NCBI GenBank assembly: GCA_964571855.1
Contig: CAZNDO010000001.1
Span: 620,001-684,000 of the forward strand
Reading direction: 5' to 3'
Length of the DNA stretch: 64,000 nucleotides
Source of the DNA: CAYYFX01 sp964571855
GTDB taxonomy: Bacteria > ARS69
In this document: positions 15,909 through 23,506 of the stretch, in pieces
How positions within the stretch are numbered: the first letter of the stretch is position 1
Layout of the letters: each line of letters begins with the position of its first letter
Made by a program: the position numbers and the translations under genes
Notes under the pieces: generated by a model
Databases searched by the model: none
Told to the model about the DNA's origin: nothing
The model's input: only the letters and a program-made list of their open reading frames with translations

Positions 15909-15938
15909 TTGACGGGGCCGAAGGCGCGCAACTAGCGT
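15909..15938 (+). promoter_or_regulatory. Promoter of the DUF6268-like gene
   Basis: TTGACG (15909-15914), an 18-base spacer and TAGCGT (15933-15938). The start codon follows at 15959, so the leader is only about 14 bases. Confidence 0.6.
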
Positions 15939-15958
15939 GCCCGCAACGATGTCCGAGG

Positions 15959-16891
15959 ATGGAGGGGAACGTCCTGAGCCCGGAACGCCTTGTCCTCCCC
16001 GCCTTCCTCGCGCTCCTCGCGACGGTCGCCGGCGCCCCGTCCGCCCGGGCCCGGGGCTTCCCGGTGGCGTCCTTCGGCTACGAATACGTCCCCGAGGCGG
16101 AGCTGGTCCTCACCGGCCTGGAGGAGGACGAGGTCCAGACCGCCGCGCGCACGGCCACGCTGAAGCTCAACGTGCCGATCCTCTTCGAGGGCCGGGACAA
16201 GGTGCTCCTGAACGCGCTCACGATCCGCCATCTGAACCAGAGCTACGCGGCCGCCGAGAGCGGCCGCGACACCTTCCGGCCCGACGACCTCTACACGTTC
16301 AAGTGGGGCCTGGTGTACCGGCAGGTTCTCGGGGAGCGCTGGTCGGGGGCCGTGCTGGTGCAGCCCGCCGTGCTCTCCGACCTCGAGGACCTGGACGGCA
16401 ACGACTTCTCGCTTCGCGCGGGTTTCGTCTTCGAGCGGAAGGTCTCGGAGCGCTTCACCTGGGGCTGGGGCGCAGGGTACTCGGACGACTACGGCCGGAA
16501 GACGGTGCTGCCCGTGCTGCGCCTGCAGTGGACCACGGGGCGCTGGGAGGCGAACGTGGACGCGCCGCAGGCCGCCGCGGTGTGGCGGGAACTGCCACGC
16601 GGCTGGCGCATCGGCGCGGAAGCGAAGGTGACCGGGGGCGCCTTCCGCGTGGGCCAGGACTACCCGCTGGACGGTCGGACCACGAAGGACGGGACGGTAC
16701 GCTACTCGATCGTGAACGTCGGCCCGGCGGTGGTCTTGCCGCTCGGAGGTCCGGTGGAACTGGAGCTGAACGGAGGCACGAGCGTGTACCGGCGGTACGA
16801 GGTGCTGGACGCGGACGGCGCCACGCTGGTGGACAGCGCCTTCGAGAGCTCCGCGTTCGTCGCGGCCACCGTGTCGGTGCGCGTGGAGTGA
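15959..16891 (+). CDS. Outer-membrane beta-barrel protein, DUF6268-like
   Basis: The product is 310 residues with a signal peptide (to about residue 32). The rest is made of long amphipathic strands with conserved-looking blocks such as YTFKWGLVYRQVLGERWS and FERKVSERFTWGWGAGYSDDYG, the layout of DUF6268 outer-membrane proteins. No catalytic motif is seen. Another ATG 10 bases upstream is out of frame. Function unknown; a porin or surface barrel is likely. It converges on the methyltransferase gene with a 31-base gap and no obvious long terminator. Confidence 0.68.
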   Translation: MEGNVLSPERLVLPAFLALLATVAGAPSARARGFPVASFGYEYVPEAELVLTGLEEDEVQTAARTATLKLNVPILFEGRDKVLLNALTIRHLNQSYAAAESGRDTFRPDDLYTFKWGLVYRQVLGERWSGAVLVQPAVLSDLEDLDGNDFSLRAGFVFERKVSERFTWGWGAGYSDDYGRKTVLPVLRLQWTTGRWEANVDAPQAAAVWRELPRGWRIGAEAKVTGGAFRVGQDYPLDGRTTKDGTVRYSIVNVGPAVVLPLGGPVELELNGGTSVYRRYEVLDADGATLVDSAFESSAFVAATVSVRVE

Positions 16892-16922
16892 CCCGCGGAC
16901 CGGCCGGCGCCACGCGCCGCGA

Positions 16923-18086
16923 TCAGAACATCAGCTTCTTCGAGAGGCGCAGCCGGTACAGGTCCTCCTCCACCGCGCGCAGGTACGCATGGCGGAGACG
17001 GTCGTGGTCCGGGGCCTCGTCGCGCTTGCGCACGATGGAGAAGGACTGGTGCCCGTGCAGCCCGCGCGGCACCGTCTTCTCCACGTGGAAGAAGCGGGAC
17101 AGGGACATCTCCCAGTAGCTCGTCTCGTAGAAGACGGCGAGGTGCGTGGAGCCCTCGGCGCCCGCGCCCACCAGGATGCGCTCGCGGCACTCCTTCGGCG
17201 TGTTGCTCGCCACCTTCCCCTTCTCGCGAAGCTCCGAGTAGAGCGTCTCGTCGTGGTAGGTGATGAGCGCCTGGCCGCGGTCGGTGAGCATGCGGCGGAT
17301 CTCGCCGAACCAGTAGTCCGCCGTGGTCATCAGATGGGTGAACACGGAGATGACGTACGTGGCGTCGATCGTGTCGTCCTCGATGGCCTGCGTGCTGTGC
17401 ACGATGCGCGCGTCCGAGACCAGTTCCAGCTTCTCGGTGTGCTCGATCATCATGGGGTCCACGTCGTAGCCCACGAAGCGGGCGGACGGGAACTCCTGCA
17501 TCATCGGCCACATCACGCGGCTGAGGCCCACGCCGAAGTCCAGGATGCGGTCCGCTTCCGGCAGGATGGACAGCTCGTCCTTCACCAACCGCGTGACGCT
17601 CTCGCCCACGTGCAGGAAGGGCTTCCGGTCGGGGGAGCCGTTCACCTTCATGAGCAGCGGCTGCGGGATGTCCGCGAACCAGGCCGCGTGCTTCGCGTCC
17701 ACCGCGGAGATCCGCTCGATCACCTGCGCCAGCTTCGCGGCGGCCTCGGTGTCGTCCGGCCAGGAGGCCACGTGCTGCGCGAGGCGGCGCGAGAGCGACC
17801 GCAACGTGCGCGGGCGCGAGGCGGCGTTGTCGCACTCCTCGAAGAGCGCGGCGCGCGTGGCGTCGGCGTCGGGCGTGGGCACGGACTCGATCTCGGCCAC
17901 CGAGCCGGTGCCGGCGTCGGCGCCGATGGACGCCGTGAACGCGGGCGTGGCGTCCGGGTCGGTCGCGGAGCGCAGCGGCAAGCGCTGCGCGGGACGCGCC
18001 GCGGGGCGCGCCGGGCGGGCCTCGGAGCCGACGGCGGTGCTCGGGCCGGAGAAGCGCTCGATGGGAAGGTCGTCGTCGGACTTCAT
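16923..18086 (-). CDS. SAM-dependent methyltransferase (class I)
   Basis: The product is 387 residues. The Rossmann SAM motif is at about residues 185-215: RILDFGVGLSRVMWPM, then FVGYDVDPMMIEHTEKL, with the acidic residue Asp in GYDVD. The motif FGVG replaces the usual GCGxG. VISVFTHL near residue 255 is the post-I motif. The first 150 residues are low-complexity and then helical, and are not part of the catalytic fold. The ATG was chosen because GGGGGA lies 5-10 bases upstream; a longer frame lacks signals. The substrate is unknown. Methyltransferases of this style often act on lipids or sugars. Confidence 0.78.
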   Translation of the reverse strand: MKSDDDLPIERFSGPSTAVGSEARPARPAARPAQRLPLRSATDPDATPAFTASIGADAGTGSVAEIESVPTPDADATRAALFEECDNAASRPRTLRSLSRRLAQHVASWPDDTEAAAKLAQVIERISAVDAKHAAWFADIPQPLLMKVNGSPDRKPFLHVGESVTRLVKDELSILPEADRILDFGVGLSRVMWPMMQEFPSARFVGYDVDPMMIEHTEKLELVSDARIVHSTQAIEDDTIDATYVISVFTHLMTTADYWFGEIRRMLTDRGQALITYHDETLYSELREKGKVASNTPKECRERILVGAGAEGSTHLAVFYETSYWEMSLSRFFHVEKTVPRGLHGHQSFSIVRKRDEAPDHDRLRHAYLRAVEEDLYRLRLSKKLMF

Positions 18087-18340
18087 GGGTCCCCCGGGTC
18101 GATGGGTGGTTCCCGGGGATATCGGCAGCCGGGACGCGCGGCCCAAGGGGCAAGTGGATCGGCAAGGATGTGCGAGGATTTTGCGCCGGGGGTGGGCGGA
18201 CCGGCGGGTCGGGCTATCGTGTTGGGAACATGAAGATTAGGACCTGAGCGCGGCCACGCGGTGGTGCCTATCCACGGGAGTGAGACGGCGCCGGCCGGGT
18301 CCTTCCATCGCGCGGGATTCTCCCGGTCAGCCTTGCCTGG

Positions 18341-18475
18341 TCACTCTCGGTAGAGACCCTTCACCCGGCCCCATGTCGTCGGGGAGACGGAGATCGCGAA
18401 GGCGTTCACGAGTTCGCCTTCCCACGCGAGGTCATACCCCACGGGCGGCGCCGGGAGCGCAGTGGATGTGTTCCA
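18341..18475 (-). pseudogene. C-terminal remnant of a secreted or lipoprotein gene
   Basis: About 45 codons in one frame read as coherent protein and end in SPTTWGRVKGLYRE. That closing motif (TTWGRVKxLYR) is, to my recollection, the end of many lipoproteins in Eisenbacteria-like genomes. There is no start codon or signal peptide in frame above it; upstream codons lose coding character before running into the ATPase gene. It is read here as a decayed fragment. The surrounding 18087-18608 holds no other gene I can support. Confidence 0.4.
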
Positions 18476-18608
18476 TACCTCCGGTACGCAGGCGCCGTCG
18501 CAGCTCCTCTTCTCCGTCTGCCCACTGGCGGCCCTCGGGCAGCCTCGGCACTCGACTGCGGCGCCGGGATACGGGCGGCGCCATGCCGGATCTCGGCGCG
18601 GACGATGC

Positions 18609-19808
18609 CTAGGCCCGGAACACGTCCACGGGATCGCTCCGGAAGAACTCCTCCAGCGGGATGCCGCCGCTCCCCACGATGAGCGGCCGGGCCTCCGGGT
18701 ACTTCTTCGTGAAGGCCGCGAGGCCCGGAGCGCCACGGTCGCGGCCGCTCTTCACCTCCACCGCCCACGTGGCCTGCGTTGTGCGGACGATGTAGTCCAC
18801 CTCGTGACTGCGCTCCCGCCAGTACGAGACGTCGTACGCGAGCGACTGGAGGTGGTTCAGGAGATGTCCGCCGACCGCGTTCTCCACGAGACGACCCCAC
18901 GAGGCGCGATCGGCGCGAACCTCGTCCAGCTCGCGCAGGCCGGGGGCCGTGACCAGTGCGTTGTTCCACAGGACGAGCTTGGGGCTCGACCCTCGGCTTC
19001 GTGCGTGTCCGCGGGAGTATCGCTCCAGACCGCTCACCAGGAACGCCGTCTCGAGCACGCGGAGGTAGGACGCGAGAGTCGTGGTGTTGCCGGCATCCTG
19101 CAGCTGCCCGAGCATCTTGTTGTAGGAGAGCACTTCGGCCGGGAAGCGGGCAGCGAGCTGGAAGAGATGGCGAAGGAGCGCGGGCTTCGCGATCGTGTGG
19201 AGCGCCAGGACATCTCGCGCGAGCACGGTCTCGATGAGGGAGTCCGTAACATACGCTCGCCACGCGGCAGGATCGCCCGTCAGCGCCGCCGCCCCGGGAT
19301 ATCCGCCGTAGAAGAGCCAGTCGTCGAGAGTCCAGCCGAAGGCCGCCGCGCACTCCGCGTAGCTCCAGTGGAGGCAGCGGTTGAGGAAGAAGCGGCCCGT
19401 GAGGCTCTCGGACATCCCCCGCGAAAGCAGCAATACGGACGAGCCGAGAAGCAGCACGGCGACGTCACGGCCTTCGATCCGGTCCGAGTCCCACTCGGCT
19501 TTGACGACGTCACTCCAACTTTCGATCTTCTGGATCTCATCGAGCACGAGGAGCGCCGGCTTGCCGCGCGCGTCCCGGGCCGCGTGTCGCAAGCGCGACC
19601 ACTCCGCCCGGATCCACTCGGCCGTCGGGGGCAGAACGCCGTCGGCCGTGCCGTAGTGTGTCGGGCCGTCCCAGCGCGCAAGCACCTGGCGGGCGACGGT
19701 CGTCTTCCCCACTTGCCGGGGACCGACGATCACCTGGATCAGCCGTGGCGGTTCCACCAGGCGCGCGAGGACGACGTCGACGAGCGGGCGATGAACGAGG
19801 GGACACAT
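18609..19808 (-). CDS. AAA-family ATPase with DUF4143 domain
   Basis: The product is 399 residues. Residues 20-150 are an AAA_14-type ATPase with Walker A VGPRQVGKTTVARQ and Walker B LLVLDEIQKI, plus sensor VLLLGSSVLLL. The C-terminal part is a DUF4143 domain ending in a nuclease-like core: VEVKSGRDRG preceded by HEVDYIVRT, the D...ExK pattern of PD-(D/E)XK folds. Such proteins occur in mobile and accessory regions and their role is unknown. The start at 19808 is fixed by a leaderless promoter; in-frame ATGs further up lie before the transcription start. Divergent from the small gene at 19968. Confidence 0.85.
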   Translation of the reverse strand: MCPLVHRPLVDVVLARLVEPPRLIQVIVGPRQVGKTTVARQVLARWDGPTHYGTADGVLPPTAEWIRAEWSRLRHAARDARGKPALLVLDEIQKIESWSDVVKAEWDSDRIEGRDVAVLLLGSSVLLLSRGMSESLTGRFFLNRCLHWSYAECAAAFGWTLDDWLFYGGYPGAAALTGDPAAWRAYVTDSLIETVLARDVLALHTIAKPALLRHLFQLAARFPAEVLSYNKMLGQLQDAGNTTTLASYLRVLETAFLVSGLERYSRGHARSRGSSPKLVLWNNALVTAPGLRELDEVRADRASWGRLVENAVGGHLLNHLQSLAYDVSYWRERSHEVDYIVRTTQATWAVEVKSGRDRGAPGLAAFTKKYPEARPLIVGSGGIPLEEFFRSDPVDVFRA

Positions 19809-19814
19809 GGGGGG

Positions 19815-19843
19815 AGGGTAGCGCGAGGTGCGGCTGGGTTCAA
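19815..19843 (-). promoter_or_regulatory. Leaderless promoter of the AAA/DUF4143 gene
   Basis: On the minus strand TTGAAC (19843-19838), a 17-base spacer, TACCCT (19820-19815), then 6 bases and the ATG at 19808. No Shine-Dalgarno precedes this ATG. Confidence 0.65.
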
Positions 19844-19870
19844 CGGTTTGCTCAGCCATTGAGTAATCGG

Positions 19871-19893
19871 GCGAGGTCGCTGATTGACCTCGC
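19871..19893. repeat. Inverted repeat in the divergent control region
   Basis: GCGAGGTC (19871-19878) and GACCTCGC (19886-19893) form perfect 8-base arms around a 7-base centre. It lies upstream of both divergent genes, about 28 bases beyond the ATPase -35 box. It could be a regulator site or a small hairpin. Confidence 0.45.
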
Positions 19894-19932
19894 GGCCTGT
19901 CAGCCACGTTGACCACCATCTCATTGTGATCA

Positions 19933-19961
19933 TTGACGATATATCATAAGCCGCTTATGTT
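19933..19961 (+). promoter_or_regulatory. Leaderless promoter of the 88-residue protein gene
   Basis: TTGACG (19933-19938), a 17-base spacer, TATGTT (19956-19961), then exactly 6 bases and the ATG at 19968. This is the best leaderless promoter in the window. The spacer and the -10 overlap a perfect palindrome. Confidence 0.75.
19945..19959. promoter_or_regulatory. Palindromic operator CATAAGC-C-GCTTATG
   Basis: A perfect 15-base palindrome with 7-base arms and a 1-base centre covers the region from about -23 to -9 relative to the start codon, overlapping the -10 box. A protein bound here would block RNA polymerase, so it is a likely repressor site, perhaps for the product of the gene itself. 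The local sequence is much richer in A and T than its surroundings. Confidence 0.7.
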
Positions 19962-19967
19962 CCGACC

Positions 19968-20234
19968 ATGGAGCGCTCGACACGGAGATGGCTGGCCGAG
20001 ATCGGCCGGCGCGGCGGACGCAAGAGCCGCCGGGCCCTGGACGCGGGGACGGCGCGCTCCATGGTGAGGGTCCGCGAGGCGAGGCGCGCCTATCGCCGCT
20101 TCCATGCGGAATGCTTCTGGTCGTTCGATCCCGGGTACCGCGTGGGCCTGCAGGACGTCGCGTGGGTGGCGGACCAGCTCCGCCGGCACGGCGGACGGGA
20201 GGCCTGGTTGGTGGGAGAGAGACTGTGCCGCTGA
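19968..20234 (+). CDS. Small basic protein, putative regulator or antitoxin
   Basis: The product is 88 residues with a basic N-terminus (STRRWLAEIGRRGGRKSRR) followed by a helix and the motif RRAYRRFHAECFWSFDP. I recall similar small proteins scattered through accessory regions of GC-rich genomes, usually followed by a nucleotidyltransferase-like gene, but no function is known to me. The basic start and the operator over its promoter make a DNA-binding autoregulator or antitoxin plausible. The mRNA would be leaderless. The gene overlaps by 10 bases a second, broken gene. Confidence 0.65.
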   Translation: MERSTRRWLAEIGRRGGRKSRRALDAGTARSMVRVREARRAYRRFHAECFWSFDPGYRVGLQDVAWVADQLRRHGGREAWLVGERLCR

Positions 20235-20284
20235 CGGACTACCCCGCGGGGCTGGCCGCGTGCCTTGCCGAGAACCGGTCGACC
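20225..20284 (+). pseudogene. Truncated second gene of the small operon
   Basis: A GTG inside the end of the preceding gene opens a frame reading PLTDYPAGLAACLAENRST, a coherent helical N-terminus. After about 20 codons the frame runs into the 3' end of the oppositely oriented FlgD-type gene (stop at 20287) and becomes meaningless, ending at 20344. It looks like the first part of a partner gene cut off when the flanking block arrived. A nucleotidyltransferase identity for the lost part is a guess from the layout at 9367-10066. Confidence 0.4.
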
Positions 20285-20286
20285 GC

Positions 20287-21807
20287 CTACCTCAGCATCA
20301 CCACGCGCGCCGCGCGATCCGAGAACGCCGTCTTCCCGAAGTAGACGCCCGCCGGCACAGTGGATCCGTCCGCGCGCGTGCCGTCCCAGCGCGCCTCGCC
20401 CGCGGCGACGGCGAGCGTCCGCACGCGGCGGCCGGCCACGTCGAAGACGTCGATCGCGGCGTTCGCCGGGGCGCCCTGCGGCAGCACGAAGCGCACGCCG
20501 GAGCGCGTGACCGACGGGTGTGCGAGGAGAGCCACACCGCCCGGTGCCGCAACCGGCGGGAGGATACCGGTCGCGCCGGCGAAGTCGGCGTACGCGGCCG
20601 AAGTGAACACCTCGAACAGCGGACTGGACGGGGTGTACGTTCCACCCGCGAGCACGAACTGCAGCACGTAGCCCACGCCTTCCACGAGTTCCGGGTAGAC
20701 CTCCCCGAACGTGAAGTTCGCGCCCTGGGACGGATGCACCGCCAGGACCACTTCCTGGCGCACGGTCCCGTCCGGGATCCCGGGCGCCCCGAAGATCTCG
20801 AGGTCGTAGGTCAGGACGAGCGCCTCCCCGAGCACCGCGAGCTGCGGGTCGCCCACGTGCTGCGCGGTGTACGGCGCGCCGGGATCCGTGGCGAAGCGCA
20901 ACTCGAACGACGCGCTGGTGAACGTGGGGGCGAGCCAGTCCACCGTGACCATGCCCATCGGGCCGAAGTCCCCCGTCTCCGCCGGCGACGCCTCGAACGC
21001 CACGTTCACGCAGCCGGGCGCCGACAGGTGCAGCACCTCGAAGTTCGGCCCGGCGAGACCGGGTGCGGAAGGCCAGTCCACCGCCCAGTCCCAGCCGAGC
21101 CGCTGCTCCCCTCCGCGCAACCGGTCCTCCGCGCCCACGCACATCAGCGTGAGCATGCGCGGATCCCACGCGCGGTAGATCATCGTCGTGCCCGAGCCGC
21201 TGGTGGTGCGGATGGAGCGGATGGCCGTGCTCTGCCCCGTGTGCCCGTACACGCTGACCCAGATCCGCTCGATCGCCGTGACGTCGACGTCCTCGAACTC
21301 CGAGAAGGCGAAGTGGTAGCTGCCGGCGCCGGAGAGCACGGCGATGTCCTGGTCGAAGCCGCTCGCGGTCTCGATCTGGACCTCGAGGAACGCCCCGGGA
21401 TCCGCGTCGCCCACGGCGACCGTGATCCGGTTGGACGCGCCGCCCTCCGTCAGGTCCCACGGCCCGCCTTCGTAGACGAGACTGAACACGCCGTATCCGA
21501 CCGGGAGGGTGAGGACGATCGCATCGTCCTCCCCGTCCAGGGGAACGAGCCCGGCGCTCATGGTGCCGGTGCTGCCGCTGGAGTACTGCAGGTGCAGGAT
21601 GCGCTCGTCGTCGATGCAGTGCCCCGCGTTGGGCTGCTGCGAGATGGAGTCGACCCCGGGGACGCTGCGTGTCGCGCTGAACGCGCCGCTCTCGAAGGTG
21701 TCGATGACGCCGGCGGCGGCCGGCGCGGGGGCGAGAGCAAGGGACGGCGCGAGGATCAGGGCGGCAAGGGACGCGGGGTGGCGCGCCACGGGGGTGGGGT
21801 GACGCAT
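20287..21807 (-). CDS. Secreted protein with FlgD-like C-terminal domain, paralogue 1
   Basis: The product is 506 residues with a signal peptide (1-32). The unknown N-terminal domain begins GVIDTFESGAFSATR and carries LVPLDGEDDA and VYEGGPWDLTEGG, shared with the next two genes. The last 75 residues are a FlgD-type Ig domain: AIDVFDVAGRRVRTLA ... PAGVYFGKT ... ARVVMLR, a sorting or anchoring tail common in this group of bacteria. The ATG has a GGAG upstream. It is the last of three tandem paralogues. The role is unknown; the FESG/FETGGF start hints at a jelly-roll ligand-binding fold. Confidence 0.72.
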   Translation of the reverse strand: MRHPTPVARHPASLAALILAPSLALAPAPAAAGVIDTFESGAFSATRSVPGVDSISQQPNAGHCIDDERILHLQYSSGSTGTMSAGLVPLDGEDDAIVLTLPVGYGVFSLVYEGGPWDLTEGGASNRITVAVGDADPGAFLEVQIETASGFDQDIAVLSGAGSYHFAFSEFEDVDVTAIERIWVSVYGHTGQSTAIRSIRTTSGSGTTMIYRAWDPRMLTLMCVGAEDRLRGGEQRLGWDWAVDWPSAPGLAGPNFEVLHLSAPGCVNVAFEASPAETGDFGPMGMVTVDWLAPTFTSASFELRFATDPGAPYTAQHVGDPQLAVLGEALVLTYDLEIFGAPGIPDGTVRQEVVLAVHPSQGANFTFGEVYPELVEGVGYVLQFVLAGGTYTPSSPLFEVFTSAAYADFAGATGILPPVAAPGGVALLAHPSVTRSGVRFVLPQGAPANAAIDVFDVAGRRVRTLAVAAGEARWDGTRADGSTVPAGVYFGKTAFSDRAARVVMLR

Positions 21808-21912
21808 CGGGGGCTCCGGGGACGGGTCGCCTGCGTGGCGGGAGGCGGTCGCCTCCCGCCGTCCAGGGGAACGCACAATCGGCCCGGAAGCGGACACGCC
21901 GGCGGACGCCCC

Positions 21913-23403
21913 TTACCGCAGCAGCACCACGCGCGCGGCCCCGACGGCGGCCGGCGTGCGACCGAAGTACACGCCGGCCGGCGCACGCAGCCCGGTGGGG
22001 CCTGTGCCGTCCCAATGCGCCTCGCCCGCCGCGGACGCGAGCGTGCGCACACGCCGGCCGGTCACGTCGAACACGTGCACGGCGGCGCCCTCGGGGGACC
22101 CCGCGGGGAGCACGAAGCGCACGTCGCTCCGCGTCACGCCGGGATGTGCGGTCAGCGCGGGGCCGCCGGCCGCGGCCGCCGCGGGGGATGCCACGCCCGT
22201 GGCGCCCATGTGATCCACGTACGACGCCGTCGTGAACAACTCCAGCAGCGGACTGGACGGAACGAACGACCCGCCGGTCAGCGCGAACTGCAGCGCCATG
22301 CCGGCCCCCGCACCGCCCGTGGGCAGCGCCTCCGCGTACGCGAAGGCGGCTCCCTGGTCCGGGTGGATGGAGACGATCAGTTCCTGCCGCACGATGCCGT
22401 CGGGAATGCCGGGAGCGCCGGAGATCGCGATCTCGTACGCCACCGAGAGCGCATCCGGATACTCGGTGACCACGGGCTCGCCGTTCATGTGCGCCGTGTA
22501 CGGCGCGGTGGGATCGGTCGTGAACTCCAATTCGAACGACGCGCCGCTGAACGTTGCCGCCTGCCAGTCCACGGCCACCAGGCCCATCGGGCCGGGTCCT
22601 GCCTGGCTCGCCGACGGGGCCGCCGTGAAGGCGACGTTCACGCATCCGGGCGCGGAAACGCGCGTCACGTGCAGGATCGGTCCGGCAAGCGACGGGGCCG
22701 AGGGCCAGCCCGGCGTCCAGTCCCAACCGAGCACGTTCTCGCCGCCCGACCGGGGCGACGCCGCGCACAGGTACGTGAGGACCAGGGGCTCCCACGCGCC
22801 GTAGATCAGGGTGGCCTCCGGGCCGTTCGTGGTGCGGATCTCGCGCAGCGCGCCGGTCTCGCCGTCTTCGCCCCACCAGTCGACGCGGATCCGCTCGACG
22901 GCGGTCGGGTCGATCAACGTGAAGTCGGAGAAGGGAATGTGGTAGTTGCCGGCGCCGGAGATCTGGAGGGTGCGCACGTGGGAGATGGCCGAGTCCTCCA
23001 GCGATACCTGGATCGTGGAGCCCGGCTGCGCATCCCTTACCTTGACGGTGATCCGGTTCTGCAAGCCCCCTTCCGTGAGGTCCCACGGACCGCCCTCGTA
23101 CTGGAAGCGGACCCCGGACAGCCCGTTCGTGAACGACACCTCCACGGCATCGTCCTGGCCGTCGAGCGGGACGAGGTCGGCGGACACGGTGCCGGTCGAG
23201 CCGGGCCAGTAGGTGAGCCGGACGATCCGTTCGTCCGAGATGCAGTGCGCGGTGTTCGGGTCCTGGGTGTACGAGGTGGTGGCGGGGGCGGACAGCGAGT
23301 GGGAGAAGCCGCCGGTCTCGAACGAGTCAATGATGCCGGCGCGGGCGGCGGCGCCGCAGAGGAGGGCCGCGACACCGGCCGCGGCGGGGATCAGACGCGA
23401 CAT
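21913..23403 (-). CDS. Secreted protein with FlgD-like C-terminal domain, paralogue 2
   Basis: The product is 496 residues with a signal peptide (1-22). It aligns end to end with its neighbours: GIIDSFETGGFSHSL, LVPLDGQDDAVEV, YEGGPWDLTEGG, a central APGCVNVAF...GLVAVDW core, GAPGIPDGIVRQE, and the C-terminal VFDVTGRRVRTLAS...GVYFGRT...LLR. The spacing to paralogue 1 is about 105 bases. A tandem duplication origin is clear; expression as a cell-surface set is inference. Confidence 0.72.
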   Translation of the reverse strand: MSRLIPAAAGVAALLCGAAARAGIIDSFETGGFSHSLSAPATTSYTQDPNTAHCISDERIVRLTYWPGSTGTVSADLVPLDGQDDAVEVSFTNGLSGVRFQYEGGPWDLTEGGLQNRITVKVRDAQPGSTIQVSLEDSAISHVRTLQISGAGNYHIPFSDFTLIDPTAVERIRVDWWGEDGETGALREIRTTNGPEATLIYGAWEPLVLTYLCAASPRSGGENVLGWDWTPGWPSAPSLAGPILHVTRVSAPGCVNVAFTAAPSASQAGPGPMGLVAVDWQAATFSGASFELEFTTDPTAPYTAHMNGEPVVTEYPDALSVAYEIAISGAPGIPDGIVRQELIVSIHPDQGAAFAYAEALPTGGAGAGMALQFALTGGSFVPSSPLLELFTTASYVDHMGATGVASPAAAAAGGPALTAHPGVTRSDVRFVLPAGSPEGAAVHVFDVTGRRVRTLASAAGEAHWDGTGPTGLRAPAGVYFGRTPAAVGAARVVLLR

Positions 23404-23506
23404 CGGGAGCTCCGGGACAGGGACGCGAAGGGCCGCGGGGCAGTCGCCCGCGGCCACTCCGGGGAACGCGGATCCGGCGGCGGAGCGGACACGCCTCGCC
23501 GCGCAG

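Noticed and set aside
11625..15935. Open frame of more than 1400 codons on the plus strand
   Set aside because: It is antisense to hppA and neighbouring genes. Its product is a His/Arg/Ala-rich composition typical of the reverse of GC-rich genes, and it crosses several real genes.
18280..18612. Plus-strand frame of 110 codons
   Set aside because: Arg/Ser/Pro-rich composition without a ribosome-binding site or recognisable motif, opposite the remnant of a secreted-protein gene.
20090..23086. Open frame of about 1000 codons in the tandem secreted-protein block
   Set aside because: It is a shifted frame of the three paralogues and spans their stop codons; composition is Arg/Gly/Ala with no domain.
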